Assembly: GCF_017571475.1 (NCBI RefSeq)
Contig: NZ_JAGETW010000005.1
Span: 161,542-225,541 of the forward strand
DNA from: Thiomicrorhabdus sp. 6S3-12
GTDB taxonomy: Bacteria; Pseudomonadota; Gammaproteobacteria; Thiomicrospirales; Thiomicrospiraceae
Direction of reading: 5' to 3'
Length of the DNA: 64,000 nucleotides
Numbering within the stretch: position 1 is the stretch's first letter; each line of letters starts with the position of its first letter. Made by a program: the position numbers and the translations under genes. The notes below the pieces were generated by a model. That model saw only the letters and a program-made list of their open reading frames with translations. It searched no databases and was not told the origin of the DNA. Below, piece after piece: positions 41,715 through 51,744 of the stretch.

Positions 41715-43139
41715 TTATACGGAAGCGGGTTTGTTCGAATTGTCGGCTTTCGGGTGACGCCGTGCTCTCTGCTGACCGGACGGATTGTTAGAACGATTAT
41801 CAGCCGCTTTAGCGCCTGTGCTGTTACGTTGCGGTCTGCGTCTTGGACGACGTGGTTTAGTGTCATCTTTTTGGCTGCCGTCGTTACGGTTTCCCGGCTT
41901 GGCCTTAGAAGGGGTTCCAGGCTCTTGAATGGCCTGCAATGTTTTATTTTTCTTCGGTTTTTTAGGCTTTTTCTTTTTGATGCCCAGTTTGGATTCAGGC
42001 AGGGCTTTTTGCGGTTCGAATCCAGACATGATTTTACGCGGCAATATCTGGTTGATCAGGTTTTCAATGCCGACCAGCTCCTTATACTCTTCGGCGCAAA
42101 CCAACGAGATCGCTTCCCCATCGCATCCGGCGCGACCGGTTCGTCCTATACGGTGAACATAATCTTCGGAAACATGCGGCAGGTCGAAATTGACCACATG
42201 CGGCAGCTGATCGATATCGATCCCGCGGGCGGCGATATCGGTTGCGACCAGAACCTGTAGTTTGTTTTCTTTAAACTCGTTTAAGGCGCGGATACGAGCA
42301 TTCTGACTTTTATTGCCGTGGATCGCGGCGGCTTTGATACCGTGTTTGTCGAGCTGGGTCGCCAGTCGATTGGCGCCGTGTTTGGTACGGGTAAAGACCA
42401 GAAGCTGATACCAGGCATGTTCCTTGATAAGGTGAATCAGCAGGCGGGTTTTATCCGCTTTATCGACAGGGTAGATTGATTGCACTACGGTTTCCGCAGT
42501 CGAGTTTTCCGGGGTAACGGAAATTTCGACCGGATTGTGTACCAGACCTTTGGCAAGCGCGCGGATCTCGTTGGAGAAGGTGGCGGAGAACAGCAGATTC
42601 TGTCGTTTAGCCGGCAGTAAGGTCAGAATTTTTTTAATGTCGCGAATAAAGCCCATATCCAGCATGCGATCGGCCTCGTCCAGAACCAGGACTTCAAGGT
42701 CGTCGAAACGGATGGCGTTTTGCTGATAAAGGTCAAGCAGGCGCCCCGGTGTCGCGACCAGAATATCGACGCCTTTACGCAGTCGCTGCATCTGCGGGTT
42801 GATTTTGACACCGCCGTACACAACCGTTGAGCGCAAAGGCAGTTCCTTGCCGTAGGTTTCAACGCTTTCACTGACCTGAAGTGCCAGTTCCCGGGTAGGA
42901 GTCAGGACCAGGGCACGAGCCTGATTGGATTTGGCGATCCGTCCCTGTGACAGTTTTTCCAAAAGCGGCAGGGTAAAGCCGGCGGTTTTACCGGTTCCGG
43001 TTTGTGCTGCCGCCATAACATCGTGGCCTTCGATAATGGCCGGAATAGCTTGTGCCTGAATAGGGGTCGGGGTTGTGTATCCTGCGGCTTCGACCGCTTT
43101 GAGGATTTTGTCGTTAAGGTTTAGTTGGCTAAATTGCAT
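41715..43139 (-). CDS. rhlE: DEAD-box RNA helicase RhlE with basic C-terminal tail
   Basis: 474 residues. Q motif ([12 protein letters not shown]), [59 protein letters not shown] and [10 protein letters not shown] are all standard. From about residue 390 a tail rich in Lys, Arg, Pro and Gly binds RNA non-specifically. It is the canonical partner of the shorter helicase at 14555. Role: ribosome maturation or RNA decay, often cold-induced. Leads a unit with the DUF938 gene. Confidence 0.95.
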   Translation of the reverse strand: MQFSQLNLNDKILKAVEAAGYTTPTPIQAQAIPAIIEGHDVMAAAQTGTGKTAGFTLPLLEKLSQGRIAKSNQARALVLTPTRELALQVSESVETYGKELPLRSTVVYGGVKINPQMQRLRKGVDILVATPGRLLDLYQQNAIRFDDLEVLVLDEADRMLDMGFIRDIKKILTLLPAKRQNLLFSATFSNEIRALAKGLVHNPVEISVTPENSTAETVVQSIYPVDKADKTRLLIHLIKEHAWYQLLVFTRTKHGANRLATQLDKHGIKAAAIHGNKSQNARIRALNEFKENKLQVLVATDIAARGIDIDQLPHVVNFDLPHVSEDYVHRIGRTGRAGCDGEAISLVCAEEYKELVGIENLINQILPRKIMSGFEPQKALPESKLGIKKKKPKKPKKNKTLQAIQEPGTPSKAKPGNRNDGSQKDDTKPRRPRRRPQRNSTGAKAADNRSNNPSGQQRARRHPKADNSNKPASV

Positions 43140-43465
43140 AGATCATTTTTCTCTGACTGTTTACGAGCGGACTCGAAGATGGGTGCGCCCGTGATTTCAA
43201 GGTTTCGATCTACAAAGAAAGAGAAATAAGAGAAAACAAGCGCCAAACTAAACGCGGCATTGGCAGCGCCTAGAATAAAGGACGGCAAGCATACCTTAAA
43301 TGCCGGTTAATAGCGATAACAATCGTGTGTTTACGCGCAATACCTCGGCCGATAATGCTTTGAATGTGCACGGGTTTTCGATGCCTGCTTTGCGTCGGGA
43401 AGAGCGGTAAGTTTGCGCCTGAATGCGTCTGTGGACGCTTTCTGAATGTTGAAATAACCACTGCT
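43140..43465. other. Upstream region of rhlE
   Basis: Purine-rich stretch at 43210-43245 with AT-rich flanks; it should hold the rhlE promoter and leader. A 68-codon minus-strand frame (43270-43476) overlaps the patatin gene end and looks non-coding. Confidence 0.45.
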
Positions 43466-44785
43466 CTATAGCGCATTCAATAACTGCTGAAATTTGGGGT
43501 GCTGTTGCAGTAGTTTTCCGCCGGCTTCAATCAACTGCTGTTTTTGTTCTTCGCTCAGGTTAAACCCGGTTGGAATGGCGTTAAAAAATTGGCGCTCTTT
43601 TTCATCTGCCAGCTGTTTGAAGTTTAGTTCGATAAAGTACGGCGTAACCTGTTTTTGCGGCGTCGACAGACTGGTACTCCATGAGGCCATTGCACGTTCG
43701 AAGAGTTCCAGAGTGGTTGCATTGTAGCGGTGAATCTGAATATCGGTCATGGCATTCAGGCTGGTTTCAATTGACGGCGTGGCTCGGGTTTTGGCCAAGT
43801 CGAGCGACGATTGGGTTGACGCGTTGACGACAATGACAACCAGCTTGTCCGATGGTGTCCGCTTCAGGCGTTTATTCATGGCCTGCGGTCCGCCGGAAAG
43901 TTCCATAAAGTCGTAAATGGCACGAAGTCCCAGGTTATCGGTAATCCCGCCGTCTACCAGATGCAGATAACGATGTTTTTCCTTTTCATGCAGATAGGTG
44001 AGTAATCCTTGTCGCGTTTCTTCAAGCTGCAGACTGTTAAGCGGCGAATCCTTGATCAAAAGGTTGTTCGGCGAGCAGCCGCTGAAATTCTCCACGACAA
44101 CCGGGTTGAATAGAACCGGTACCGAAGAAGAGGCGGTGACGGCGCGCGAAATCGGGTAGCGTGACAGATCGGAACAGAGTAAGTCGAAATATTCCTGAAT
44201 GAAACTGAAGCGCACGCCATTGCTCAAATCGGATGCATTGATCATTAACAGCGGAGCATTTTTTCGTTTTCCCAGGTCGGCGAAAGTCGCTCCCTTAAAG
44301 ACGGATTGCTCATACAGGTCGGCGGCGATATCGGTGCGTCCGAGATTGGAAAACCATTGCGACGGGTACAGCAGTTCGGTAATCAGATTTTCCTGAATGT
44401 TCTGGTTGAGAAAATCGTTTTCGAAATGTGCGAAAGTCCGCTCGCCGTGCAAGACATAATAGGCCGCGGTAAAACTGCCGCCGGAGACCGCGCTGATGAC
44501 ATCCACTTCCGAAAGCAGGCTGTCATTGCCTGACGGACTTGATGGTGTTTGACGTAATGCTTTAAGAACGCCGTAGGATAAGGCGGCAGCGCGCGACCCG
44601 CCTCCGGAAAAGCTCAGTACCAAAGTGATTTTACCGGGAGGTCTGCGATGAATCTGCGAGGCAATACCGTAACTGTCATTTGTAGAGGACGGTGTGATTT
44701 TCTTGTTGCTGATGACACTGTGAGTGGTGCACCCGCTTAAGAGCAGCATACAGATAATGCCTGTTGCCAGTAGATACGGTTTCAT
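43466..44785 (-). CDS. Patatin-like phospholipase lipoprotein
   Basis: 439 residues. Lipobox LLLSGCTT gives lipidated Cys19. The patatin fold is shown by the oxyanion loop LSFSGGGSRAAAL (about 58-70), the nucleophile in SAVSGGSFTA (GxSxG-type, AVSGGS) and the catalytic Asp in LVDGGITDNLGLRA. Such proteins are Ser-Asp lipid acyl hydrolases; attachment to the outer membrane suggests lipid remodelling or attack on other membranes. The C-terminal 120 residues are helical. No terminator is obvious. Confidence 0.92.
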   Translation of the reverse strand: MKPYLLATGIICMLLLSGCTTHSVISNKKITPSSTNDSYGIASQIHRRPPGKITLVLSFSGGGSRAAALSYGVLKALRQTPSSPSGNDSLLSEVDVISAVSGGSFTAAYYVLHGERTFAHFENDFLNQNIQENLITELLYPSQWFSNLGRTDIAADLYEQSVFKGATFADLGKRKNAPLLMINASDLSNGVRFSFIQEYFDLLCSDLSRYPISRAVTASSSVPVLFNPVVVENFSGCSPNNLLIKDSPLNSLQLEETRQGLLTYLHEKEKHRYLHLVDGGITDNLGLRAIYDFMELSGGPQAMNKRLKRTPSDKLVVIVVNASTQSSLDLAKTRATPSIETSLNAMTDIQIHRYNATTLELFERAMASWSTSLSTPQKQVTPYFIELNFKQLADEKERQFFNAIPTGFNLSEEQKQQLIEAGGKLLQQHPKFQQLLNAL

Positions 44786-45310
44786 AATACTTTACCTGTC
44801 CTTATATAACAGCGTTTGCAGGCTCTGATTATAGAAGAGTTATCCGGATTTGCGTACTCGCTGCCATAAGCATTTCGCGTCCGTATGAATCATTGGTCAA
44901 AAGGTTTCCCCTGAAAAGAATCGATAAGTGCATAAAGGCGTGCATTATGTCAATATAGATAGACAGCGGTATGGGGGGTTAAAGATGGGATTCGATTTTT
45001 CACTCGTTTTGGTTTTTGTCTTTGTGGCGATGATTGCCATTATTATGTTTCTGACAAAGAATAAATAAAGAGCAGATAAGCGTTGATAAGCCGCCGATGT
45101 CAGCGTTATAGAGTATTTTGATGTAGCAACCATTAAGATTATATGAAACGCGCTACTGTCGCGTTTGCGTCATGGTCTGCGGTATGGTAGCGTGGTGGCT
45201 TTAAATTTATTGCCAGGCGGTAATGCCTGTTTCGACTATAGAAATCTGTGAATTTATCCTGCTTGAGGGCGCGGTTGATTTTAAGGTTTCGCAACTAAAG
45301 GATTTTTCGT
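44786..45310. other. 525-base gap with a possible tiny gene and two hairpins
   Basis: Apart from the 27-codon frame at 44985, it holds hairpins AAACGCG/CGCGTTT (45146-45166) and CAGGC/GCCTG (45214-45229). TATAGAT at about 44954 could be a -10 for the tiny gene. Confidence 0.45.
44985..45068 (+). CDS. Possible 27-residue single-helix membrane protein
   Basis: ATG at 44985 follows GGGGGG by six bases. The product MGFDFSLVLVFVFVAMIAII plus MFLTKNK is a classic tiny membrane protein: short acidic N-terminus, one helix of about 18 residues, basic C-terminus. Conservation cannot be checked here. Such microproteins often modulate a larger membrane partner, but none is indicated by the neighbours. 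Confidence 0.5.
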   Translation: MGFDFSLVLVFVFVAMIAIIMFLTKNK

Positions 45311-45895
45311 ATGCGGTTATTTTCCGGCAAATTGCTTTTCGCACTGTTTTTAGCGAGCGCGTCATTGACTTCACAAGCTCAACCGCCGATGGCACAGCAA
45401 GGTCAGATGCAAATTTCTGAAGAGCAGAAAAATCTGATGGTGCAGATGCGACAGGCGCAAATGGCTTTGCAGCAGAACCAACAGAAGTTGCAGGTTATGC
45501 AGTCAGACGTGATCGATAATTCCGCTGAATTGCAGAAGCAGCGCGATTCCCTTCGAGCCAAAGTGACTGAGAAAATGAATGTCGACGGCTATGATTCCGA
45601 TGCCGAAATGAAAGCTTTGGGCGATATTATCCAGAAGTATCAGGCCAGCGGCGAAAAGCCGAGTCAGGAAGTGATTATGGATTTCCAGAAGCGTCAGAGA
45701 GTTTTTCAGCAGAAGCAGATGCAGGTTCTGCAGGATAAAGAAGTTCAGTCCATGGCTCAGAAGTTCGAAGACTCTGTTATGCAGGCCGTTGAAAAGAAAA
45801 ATCCCGACAGCGCTGATTTAATCAAGACGATTCAGCAGCAGACTGACCAGGTTAGACAATTGCAGCAGCAGTTCCAGGCGGCAATGGCTAAATAA
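45311..45895 (+). CDS. Exported coiled-coil protein, Gln/Met-rich
   Basis: 194 residues with a signal peptide (MRLFSGKLLFALFLASASL, cleavage near SQA-QP). AAAGGA lies nine bases before the ATG. The mature part is helical with heptads and rich in Gln and Met (QMRQAQMALQQNQQKLQVM and KRQRVFQQKQMQVLQ). Resembles Spy/OmpH-like periplasmic coiled-coil chaperones in character, without a diagnostic motif. A strong terminator follows. Confidence 0.78.
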   Translation: MRLFSGKLLFALFLASASLTSQAQPPMAQQGQMQISEEQKNLMVQMRQAQMALQQNQQKLQVMQSDVIDNSAELQKQRDSLRAKVTEKMNVDGYDSDAEMKALGDIIQKYQASGEKPSQEVIMDFQKRQRVFQQKQMQVLQDKEVQSMAQKFEDSVMQAVEKKNPDSADLIKTIQQQTDQVRQLQQQFQAAMAK

Positions 45896-45924
45896 ATAGA
45901 TTGTTATCTACTGTCTCTAAAAAG

Positions 45925-45957
45925 AAAACCCGCGCTTTGCATGGCGCGGGTTTTTTA
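45925..45957. terminator. Terminator between coiled-coil gene and metY
   Basis: AAAACCCGCGC / GCGCGGGTTTT 11-bp stem, eight-base loop, T6; the A-run on the left allows minus-strand use for metY too. Confidence 0.92.
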
Positions 45958-45989
45958 TTGGCCGTTGTAAAACTGTGAAGGTTTAACGG

Positions 45990-47267
45990 TTACGCTGAGA
46001 CCTGTTCAAGCGCCTGTTCAATATCGGCAATAATGTCGTCGATGTGTTCGATCCCGATCGAAAGTCGGATCAGATCTTCGGAGACACCGGCTTTGGCCAG
46101 TTCTTCGGCATTCAGTTGACGGTGGGTTGTCGTTGCCGGGTGGCAGGCAAGCGATTTCGCATCGCCGATATTCACAAGACGTAGAATCATCTGCAGTGCG
46201 TCGATGAATTGTCCGCCGGCGTCGCGTCCGCCTTTGACACCGAAACTAAGAATGCCGGACGAACGTCCGCCGGTGATTTCCTGGCATAGGGCATGATATT
46301 TATCGTCTTCCAGCGCAGCGTAGTTTACCCAGGAAACTTTCGGGTGATTCTTCAGATAGCGGGCTACCTGCAAGGTGTTTTCACAATGTCTGTCCATACG
46401 CAGGCCTAAGGTTTCCAGGCCTTGCATAATCAGGAAGGCGCTGTGCGCAGCCAGGGCGCCTCCGGTATTGCGCAAAGGAATCACTCGGCAACGCGCGATA
46501 AAGGCGGCCTGACCGATATCTTTGGTGTAGCTGACCCCGTGGTAAGAAGGATCCGGCTCGTTTAACATCGGGAAGCGTTCGGCATGTGCCGCCCAGTCAA
46601 AGTTTCCAGAATCGATAATCGCGCCCCCCAGAGTCGTTCCGTGACCGCCGATATACTTGGTCAGCGAGTGGATGACAATATCCGCGCCAAGCTCGAAAGG
46701 ACGACAGAGATAAGGAGTGGCAACGGTATTATCGACCATTAGTGGAATACCGTGTTTATGGGCGATTTCGGCAAGCTTTGCGATGTTAACGATATTTCCG
46801 GCCGGGTTTCCGATGGATTCGCAGAAGATCGCCTTGGTGTCTCTGTCGATTGCCGCTTCGAATGCGGCAAAGTCGTCGGCTTTTACCATGCGCACTTCGA
46901 TTCCCTGACGGGGAAAGGTATGGGCAAACAGATTATAGGTTCCGCCGTAGAGCTGGCTGGTACTGACGATGTTGTCGCCGGCCTGGGCGATGGCTTGAAT
47001 CGCGTAGGTTATTGCCGTCATGCCGGAAGCGACTGCCAACGCTGCAATACCGCCTTCCATTGCGGCAACGCGTTCTTCCAAAACGGCATTGGTCGGGTTC
47101 ATGATCCGTGAATAGATATTCCCGGGGATCTTCAGATCGAACAGATCCGCGCCATACTGGGTATTGTCAAAGGTATAGGATGTCGTCTGGTAGATTGGAA
47201 CCGCAGCGGATCGGGTTGTCGGCTCCGATGTATAACCGGCGTGGAGAGCAATCGAGTCAAGTTTCAT
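45990..47267 (-). CDS. metY: O-acetylhomoserine sulfhydrylase (aminocarboxypropyltransferase)
   Basis: A 425-residue PLP enzyme of the Cys/Met metabolism family. It joins O-acetylhomoserine with sulfide to give homocysteine, a direct sulfide-assimilation route to methionine. PLP lysine is Lys204 in SLTKYIGGHG; SGMTAITYAIQA and VDNTVATPYLCRP are conserved; NIYSRIMNPTN and the length favour MetY over cystathionine synthases. Transcribed alone. Confidence 0.95.
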   Translation of the reverse strand: MKLDSIALHAGYTSEPTTRSAAVPIYQTTSYTFDNTQYGADLFDLKIPGNIYSRIMNPTNAVLEERVAAMEGGIAALAVASGMTAITYAIQAIAQAGDNIVSTSQLYGGTYNLFAHTFPRQGIEVRMVKADDFAAFEAAIDRDTKAIFCESIGNPAGNIVNIAKLAEIAHKHGIPLMVDNTVATPYLCRPFELGADIVIHSLTKYIGGHGTTLGGAIIDSGNFDWAAHAERFPMLNEPDPSYHGVSYTKDIGQAAFIARCRVIPLRNTGGALAAHSAFLIMQGLETLGLRMDRHCENTLQVARYLKNHPKVSWVNYAALEDDKYHALCQEITGGRSSGILSFGVKGGRDAGGQFIDALQMILRLVNIGDAKSLACHPATTTHRQLNAEELAKAGVSEDLIRLSIGIEHIDDIIADIEQALEQVSA

Positions 47268-47402
47268 GCAAAGTCCTTAGTGCGAGTAGTAAAACGGTCG
47301 GGTTTCGATTAAAGAAATTCATCTTAACAATCTGAAACCCGATGAAGATAAAAAAAATTCATCTCAGAATGAAGAATTCTGAATCAGGCGGCAGGCCGAT
47401 CT

Positions 47403-48032
47403 TCAGGGTTGGCGGTTTTCGAGAAAAGCCATTTTGATTCCGGTATAGATTAAAGCGCTACCGGCGGTTTTATTCACCAGATTGATGGCCCAGGCCTTAA
47501 GTTGCTGGCGGGCAAGATGTGCTCCCAGATAGGCGTATAGGCTATATACCAGGACGTCGGCCAAAAAGCAGGTGAGTCCCATAATCAGAATTTGTGTTAA
47601 AAGCGGCTCCGTCGGATCAATAAACTGTGGCAAGAGTGCTGAAAAATACATCAGTGCTTTTGGGTTGGCCAACTGAACGATCAGACCGTGGCTGTATAGC
47701 TTCGTCGGGCGTGCATCGGTTTTTCCGCCCTCGAAGCGGATTGCCGATCCTTTACTGAAAAAAACACTGAGCCCCAAGTAGAGCAGGAACAGCACGCCGA
47801 GCCATTTAATAATTGCAAACAGCGTGCTGGAGGCAATAATCAGCGTAGCAATCCCTGTTGCAGACAGTGCAAAAAAAATAACGTCCGCCGAGGCAATACC
47901 AAGAACGCCGATAAACGCTTTTTTGGACTGTAACGATGCCCCTTGCGCCGAGGCAACCATGGCCGACGGCCCCGGAACCATAATCAGCAGGAGGGTAGTA
48001 ACCAAAAAGATCGAGTAGAGTTCAATGTTCAT
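47403..48032 (-). CDS. LysE/RhtB-family amino-acid exporter
   Basis: About 209 residues and six membrane helices. The family N-terminus LVTTLLLIMVPGPSAMVASAQGAS and QLANPKALMYFSALLPQFID in the middle are diagnostic. It exports amino acids such as homoserine, threonine or lysine derivatives. Start at 48032 (MNIELYS) matches relatives better than the longer frame to 48059. Being next to metY could hint at homoserine-type substrates, but that is inference. Confidence 0.92.
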   Translation of the reverse strand: MNIELYSIFLVTTLLLIMVPGPSAMVASAQGASLQSKKAFIGVLGIASADVIFFALSATGIATLIIASSTLFAIIKWLGVLFLLYLGLSVFFSKGSAIRFEGGKTDARPTKLYSHGLIVQLANPKALMYFSALLPQFIDPTEPLLTQILIMGLTCFLADVLVYSLYAYLGAHLARQQLKAWAINLVNKTAGSALIYTGIKMAFLENRQP

Positions 48033-48086
48033 TGCAAAGAGAGGGCTCCAAAGGTTCAATTGATCGGCGGCGGTGTCGATCGCACA

Positions 48087-48827
48087 CTATTTTTTAAGGG
48101 ACTCTTCAATACGCTTGCGCTCTTCGATCCAGGATTTCTGGTCGAAATCGACGTTCATGCAGTCGTAGCAATGTTCTTTGAAAATTCCGATTTTGGCCAG
48201 CAGCCAGTGAACTTTGCAGCCCAGACAGAAGCCGAATACAGCCTCTAGCCACATCAAGATGAAACACAATCCGACCAGTAGAGGGATAAAGTCCGGCATA
48301 TAGTTGCTATCGGTCGGTAAAATCGTCTCTGAGAAGAGGGCATTAACCATTCGCGCCAGAGTATCCGGATTAAAGAATACCAGACAAGAAATAATCAAGG
48401 TCGTACCGATGACCCAGGCAAAGCGCTTAGGCTTGAGTGGTTCCCATTTCGGACGGACATTGCGTGTCAGGAAGGTGGCGAGATGAATTGTCGGCGACAG
48501 ATAAGCGGTTTTGACAAACATTCCGCTGATCATTTCAAACAGTCCATAGAGTAACACCAGACTGGGAATCGTATAATCGAATACGGTTTTAAAGGCTTGA
48601 ACATTGAAGATAACACGCCAATCTTGAGTCATTTCAAAGGTTTCTTCAACAAACGTATTCGGTACAACCGTCCAGGTTGGCGCCAGAACTGTGGTAAACA
48701 GAACGATGACCATATAGATTGGCAATAGCAGTAACAGCCCGGCTCTGAGTTGAACGGCGTATTTATTGATGAAAAGTATCTCTTCAGATTTATCTCTGAA
48801 CCAAAGGTTTTTGAAATGGTATCTCAC
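48087..48827 (-). CDS. DUF4395-like membrane protein
   Basis: 246 residues with about four or five helices. GTG start with GGAG nine bases upstream. The C-terminal FGFCLGCKVHWLLAKIG then EHCYDCMNV presents two CxxC pairs at the membrane edge, as in DUF4395 proteins often found near sulfur-transfer genes. A cytoplasmic N-terminus and a charged C-terminus (WIEERKRIEESLKK) flank the helices. Family assignment is by look only. It probably has its own repressed promoter (48873-48902). Confidence 0.7.
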   Translation of the reverse strand: MRYHFKNLWFRDKSEEILFINKYAVQLRAGLLLLLPIYMVIVLFTTVLAPTWTVVPNTFVEETFEMTQDWRVIFNVQAFKTVFDYTIPSLVLLYGLFEMISGMFVKTAYLSPTIHLATFLTRNVRPKWEPLKPKRFAWVIGTTLIISCLVFFNPDTLARMVNALFSETILPTDSNYMPDFIPLLVGLCFILMWLEAVFGFCLGCKVHWLLAKIGIFKEHCYDCMNVDFDQKSWIEERKRIEESLKK

Positions 48828-49137
48828 GATGCGAAACTCCGTTGACTGATGTTCTTTGTATTGTTATTGCTTTATATTTATAAGCATTTGCTTATATGTA
48901 AAAATGTTCAAAAATGTAATGCTAACTACTGTTAGTTAGGATAAGTGAAAATTACCAAGCGTCAAGAGCGCTGAAACTAAAAAATTTTCAGGGGTTATAG
49001 AAATAAATGATTGTCTTAAGAGGATGGGAACGCAGTGCGTGACAGGCGTTAATTCGGTTACCAAGGATTGACTGTTGTTGCAGTATGTCGGCAGACGTCG
49101 GTAAAAGCACGTCTGCCGGTATCGTGACGATGGAGAT
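48828..49137 (-). promoter_or_regulatory. Promoter with central palindrome upstream of the DUF4395-like gene
   Basis: On the minus strand TTTACA (48897-48902) and AATATA (48873-48878) are 18 bases apart, with the inverted repeat ATAAGCA-TT-TGCTTAT (48880-48895) filling the spacer, a typical repressor site. A second repeat CTAACTA/TAGTTAG lies at 48922-48939. An ArsR-type winged-helix repressor would fit. Nothing coding in the rest of the gap. Confidence 0.55.
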
Positions 49138-49575
49138 TTAGGCTAGGCCGAAGGCTCCGATGACTTTATCTGTGTTTTGTTTCGTCAAATCTTTGGATAG
49201 AAATTTGCAGATTTTTTCTTTGGTTTGACTGCTTAATTTGCCCGCCACTTTTGTATGAATCGGTGCGGATGCGGCAAGGTAGAGTTTACCTTTGTGGTTA
49301 TTGGCAAATTCGTTGATAAACTCGCCGAGATGGTCGATCGAGCGGTTTTTTATTTCAATATCGCTTTTGTTTTCGTAGGAACTCCCAACATCGCTTACGG
49401 AGTTGGAAAAGTCTCCGGCTTTATCTGTATAGATTTGGGAGATTTTGGCTAGGCTCTCAAAGTTTTCTTCTAGTTGGTATGTCTGCAGAGAAATGCTGCT
49501 TTGCGTACTTTTATTGATTGAAAAAACTTTCATGTTCCCTAAATCAACCAATATTGCATAACCAATTGTGCTCAT
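49138..49575 (-). CDS. Host-attachment-protein family member
   Basis: 145 residues. The N-terminal MSTIGYAILVDLGNMKVFSI and the C-terminal half with FINEFANNHKGKLYLAASA and KICKFLSKDLTKQNTDKVI match the 'protein required for attachment to host cells' family (PF10116). The name comes from plant-associated bacteria; the biochemical role is unclear and in free-living bacteria it may be a stress protein. GAGGTGG precedes the ATG. Monocistronic. Confidence 0.85.
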   Translation of the reverse strand: MSTIGYAILVDLGNMKVFSINKSTQSSISLQTYQLEENFESLAKISQIYTDKAGDFSNSVSDVGSSYENKSDIEIKNRSIDHLGEFINEFANNHKGKLYLAASAPIHTKVAGKLSSQTKEKICKFLSKDLTKQNTDKVIGAFGLA

Positions 49576-49964
49576 AGATATCCACCTCGATAATAACTAA
49601 CGCGTCTGTTTGCGTAATCGACAAACTTGAATGAGACGTTAACTTTATAAACAACAGCCGGATTTACTGGCGTTACAACCACGGCTCCGGTAAATCCGAG
49701 TTTCAGGATCAGTTGCGCCTGCTATAGATTATGGGTTTTACAAATACGTTTTTTAGCGCAGCTGATTTTTCAGTCTATCGCGTAAGCCATGCCGAATTCA
49801 AAAAAAATCATATAAAAATCAAATATTTCACGTTTTCTTTTTTTCGAATAACTTATTGAATGATTTGCATTGAGTGTGAATTAAAATGCTTTATTTAGTG
49901 TATTTAATGAGTTTTTAGGGGCGGGGGAATGGTGGGAATTCGGCCCCCAAAAAGGGGGCGAAGG
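49576..49964. other. Gap, nothing firm
   Basis: 389 bases, AT-rich at 49790-49915. It should contain the promoter of the host-attachment-family gene. The GGCCCCCAAAAAGGGGGC region (49943-49961) just after the Na/Pi gene end is a short inverted repeat with an A-run loop and could help terminate it. Confidence 0.45.
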
Positions 49965-51563
49965 TCATTTCCCGGATTGCAAAATCATCTGCTGCAGGTG
50001 CAGGCTTAGGCGGGCAAGATGGTGACTGACTCTTTGCATCCAGCGAATCGCTTCCAGTGAATCCCAGCACTGATCGGCATTAATTTCGCCCTGTCCCATA
50101 CGTTCGACCATTTCGTGGCGGTAGGTTTCCGCATCCTGATTGATGAAGCGGCTTAATTCCTCCGTTAATACGACGTTCTGTTGCCATTCTTTGCGTGCAA
50201 GCGCGTTCCGGAAGCGTTCGATATCTTCGGCCATGCGTTGAGAGGATTGATGCAGGGTTGGAAATTGTTTGCTTGCTTCGGCGCGGTCGGATTCTTCCTC
50301 GCAGCGTTCGTGCAGACGTTGCAGGTGGTCAAGAATATGAATCATCTCAACCAGACGTTGCCACTGGAGGTGATCGCTGTGGCTGAGGTGAATTTCATCC
50401 AGGTAGTATTGTGTCTGATCCAGATTCTGCTGAAGTTGCTGTAGTTTGGACGCAGCGTGCTGCGTTGCAGGGGGGCTGACAATCAGCTTAAGTTCGCCGA
50501 TCAGTTCTTCGCTTAAGGTCAGCAAACTCTGTTGCACTGCGTTCAGCGCCAGATCCGGAGTGTTAAGCAGTTGTGGATCCAAGGCGTCCATATAGAGATT
50601 TTCTTGCGGAAACATGCGAATAATCAGACGTGCAAATTGTTTGGTGGAAGGCAGGATCAGTATGACGCCGAGCAGATTGAACAGGGTATGAAAGCCGACG
50701 ACGGCGATTTCCGCATTTTCGTATAACGCGTCAGGCGAAAACCATTCCCATAGTGAGACATAGGGGATGATTAAAAAGAGCGCGAGTACGGCGGTTAAAA
50801 GATTGTAAACAACATGCGACAGGCCGGTTCGTTTGGCTCCGGTTGTGCCGCCGATAACCGCTACCAGAGATTTGACAGTGGTGCCGATATCCATCCCGAT
50901 AACCAGAGCGATTGCCTGTTCGAAAGTAAGCAGTCCGCTGAAAAGGGCCGTCAGAGTTAAAGCCACACCGGCACTGGAGGATTGCGTGATGGCGGTAAAG
51001 AGCAAACCGATCAACAACAGTTGCAGAATGCCGCTCAGATTGTTTGCCGGCAAATTGCTGAAGTCGACAAATTCCACCAGCCCGGCCATCGCATGCTGCA
51101 TGGTATCTATGCCGATAAAAAGCAGGCCGAAGCCAGCGATTGCCATGCCGCCATGTTTCAGTTTTTGCGAACCGAACAGATACAGTAAGGTTCCGCCAAG
51201 AAGGATCAGTGAAGCAATAGACGCTATGGAAAACTTGAAGCCGAGCAGCGCGACCATCCAGCCGGTAATGGTCGTGCCGATATTGGCGCCGAAAATAATT
51301 CCCAGAGAGTTGCTGAAACTCATCAATCCGGCTCCGACAAAGCCAATGGCCGCCAGAGTCGTGGCGCTTGAGGATTGAACAATGGCGGTACTGATCGCAC
51401 CGGTCACGGCGCCGGTTGTCGGGGTTCGGGTAAAGCGCAACAGGGCGGAACGGATTTTATCGCCGGCCAGTTTCTTCAGGCTGTCGGTCATAATGACCAT
51501 CCCCAGAAGGAATATTCCAAGACCGCCTCCGGCAAGCAATAGGTTGTGAACTTCCTGTATCAC
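49965..51563 (-). CDS. Na/phosphate cotransporter family protein with PhoU-like tail
   Basis: About 532 residues. Two inverted NptA/PNaS repeats, each with a QSSSA motif (TAIVQSSSATTLAAIG and TAITQSSSAGVALTLTA), give about nine membrane helices; the last 200 residues are a helical PhoU-like domain (ILDHLQRLHERCEEESDRAE). It imports phosphate with sodium, or exports it in some relatives. No ATG fits the natural start; GTG at 51563 (IQEVHNLLLAGGGLG) is most likely, although the frame continues to 51626. Confidence 0.92.
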   Translation of the reverse strand: MIQEVHNLLLAGGGLGIFLLGMVIMTDSLKKLAGDKIRSALLRFTRTPTTGAVTGAISTAIVQSSSATTLAAIGFVGAGLMSFSNSLGIIFGANIGTTITGWMVALLGFKFSIASIASLILLGGTLLYLFGSQKLKHGGMAIAGFGLLFIGIDTMQHAMAGLVEFVDFSNLPANNLSGILQLLLIGLLFTAITQSSSAGVALTLTALFSGLLTFEQAIALVIGMDIGTTVKSLVAVIGGTTGAKRTGLSHVVYNLLTAVLALFLIIPYVSLWEWFSPDALYENAEIAVVGFHTLFNLLGVILILPSTKQFARLIIRMFPQENLYMDALDPQLLNTPDLALNAVQQSLLTLSEELIGELKLIVSPPATQHAASKLQQLQQNLDQTQYYLDEIHLSHSDHLQWQRLVEMIHILDHLQRLHERCEEESDRAEASKQFPTLHQSSQRMAEDIERFRNALARKEWQQNVVLTEELSRFINQDAETYRHEMVERMGQGEINADQCWDSLEAIRWMQRVSHHLARLSLHLQQMILQSGK

Positions 51564-51744
51564 GGCTCGGTATCCCTTGTTTGAATCGTACAGGCCATTA
51601 TAAGCCCGCCTGAACAAGCCCGGCAAACCTTAAGACTGCTCGCCTGTTTGCCTCCGAGTTGTCGCTACTGGTAAGGGTTCGTCTGTTAATTATTCGTGCG
51701 ATCTGCTAAAGTCTGGCCATTGCTATTTAATGGATTGAATAACT

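Noticed and set aside
43270..43476. 68-codon minus-strand frame between patatin and rhlE genes
   Set aside because: Overlaps the patatin stop, Arg-rich, no start signal.
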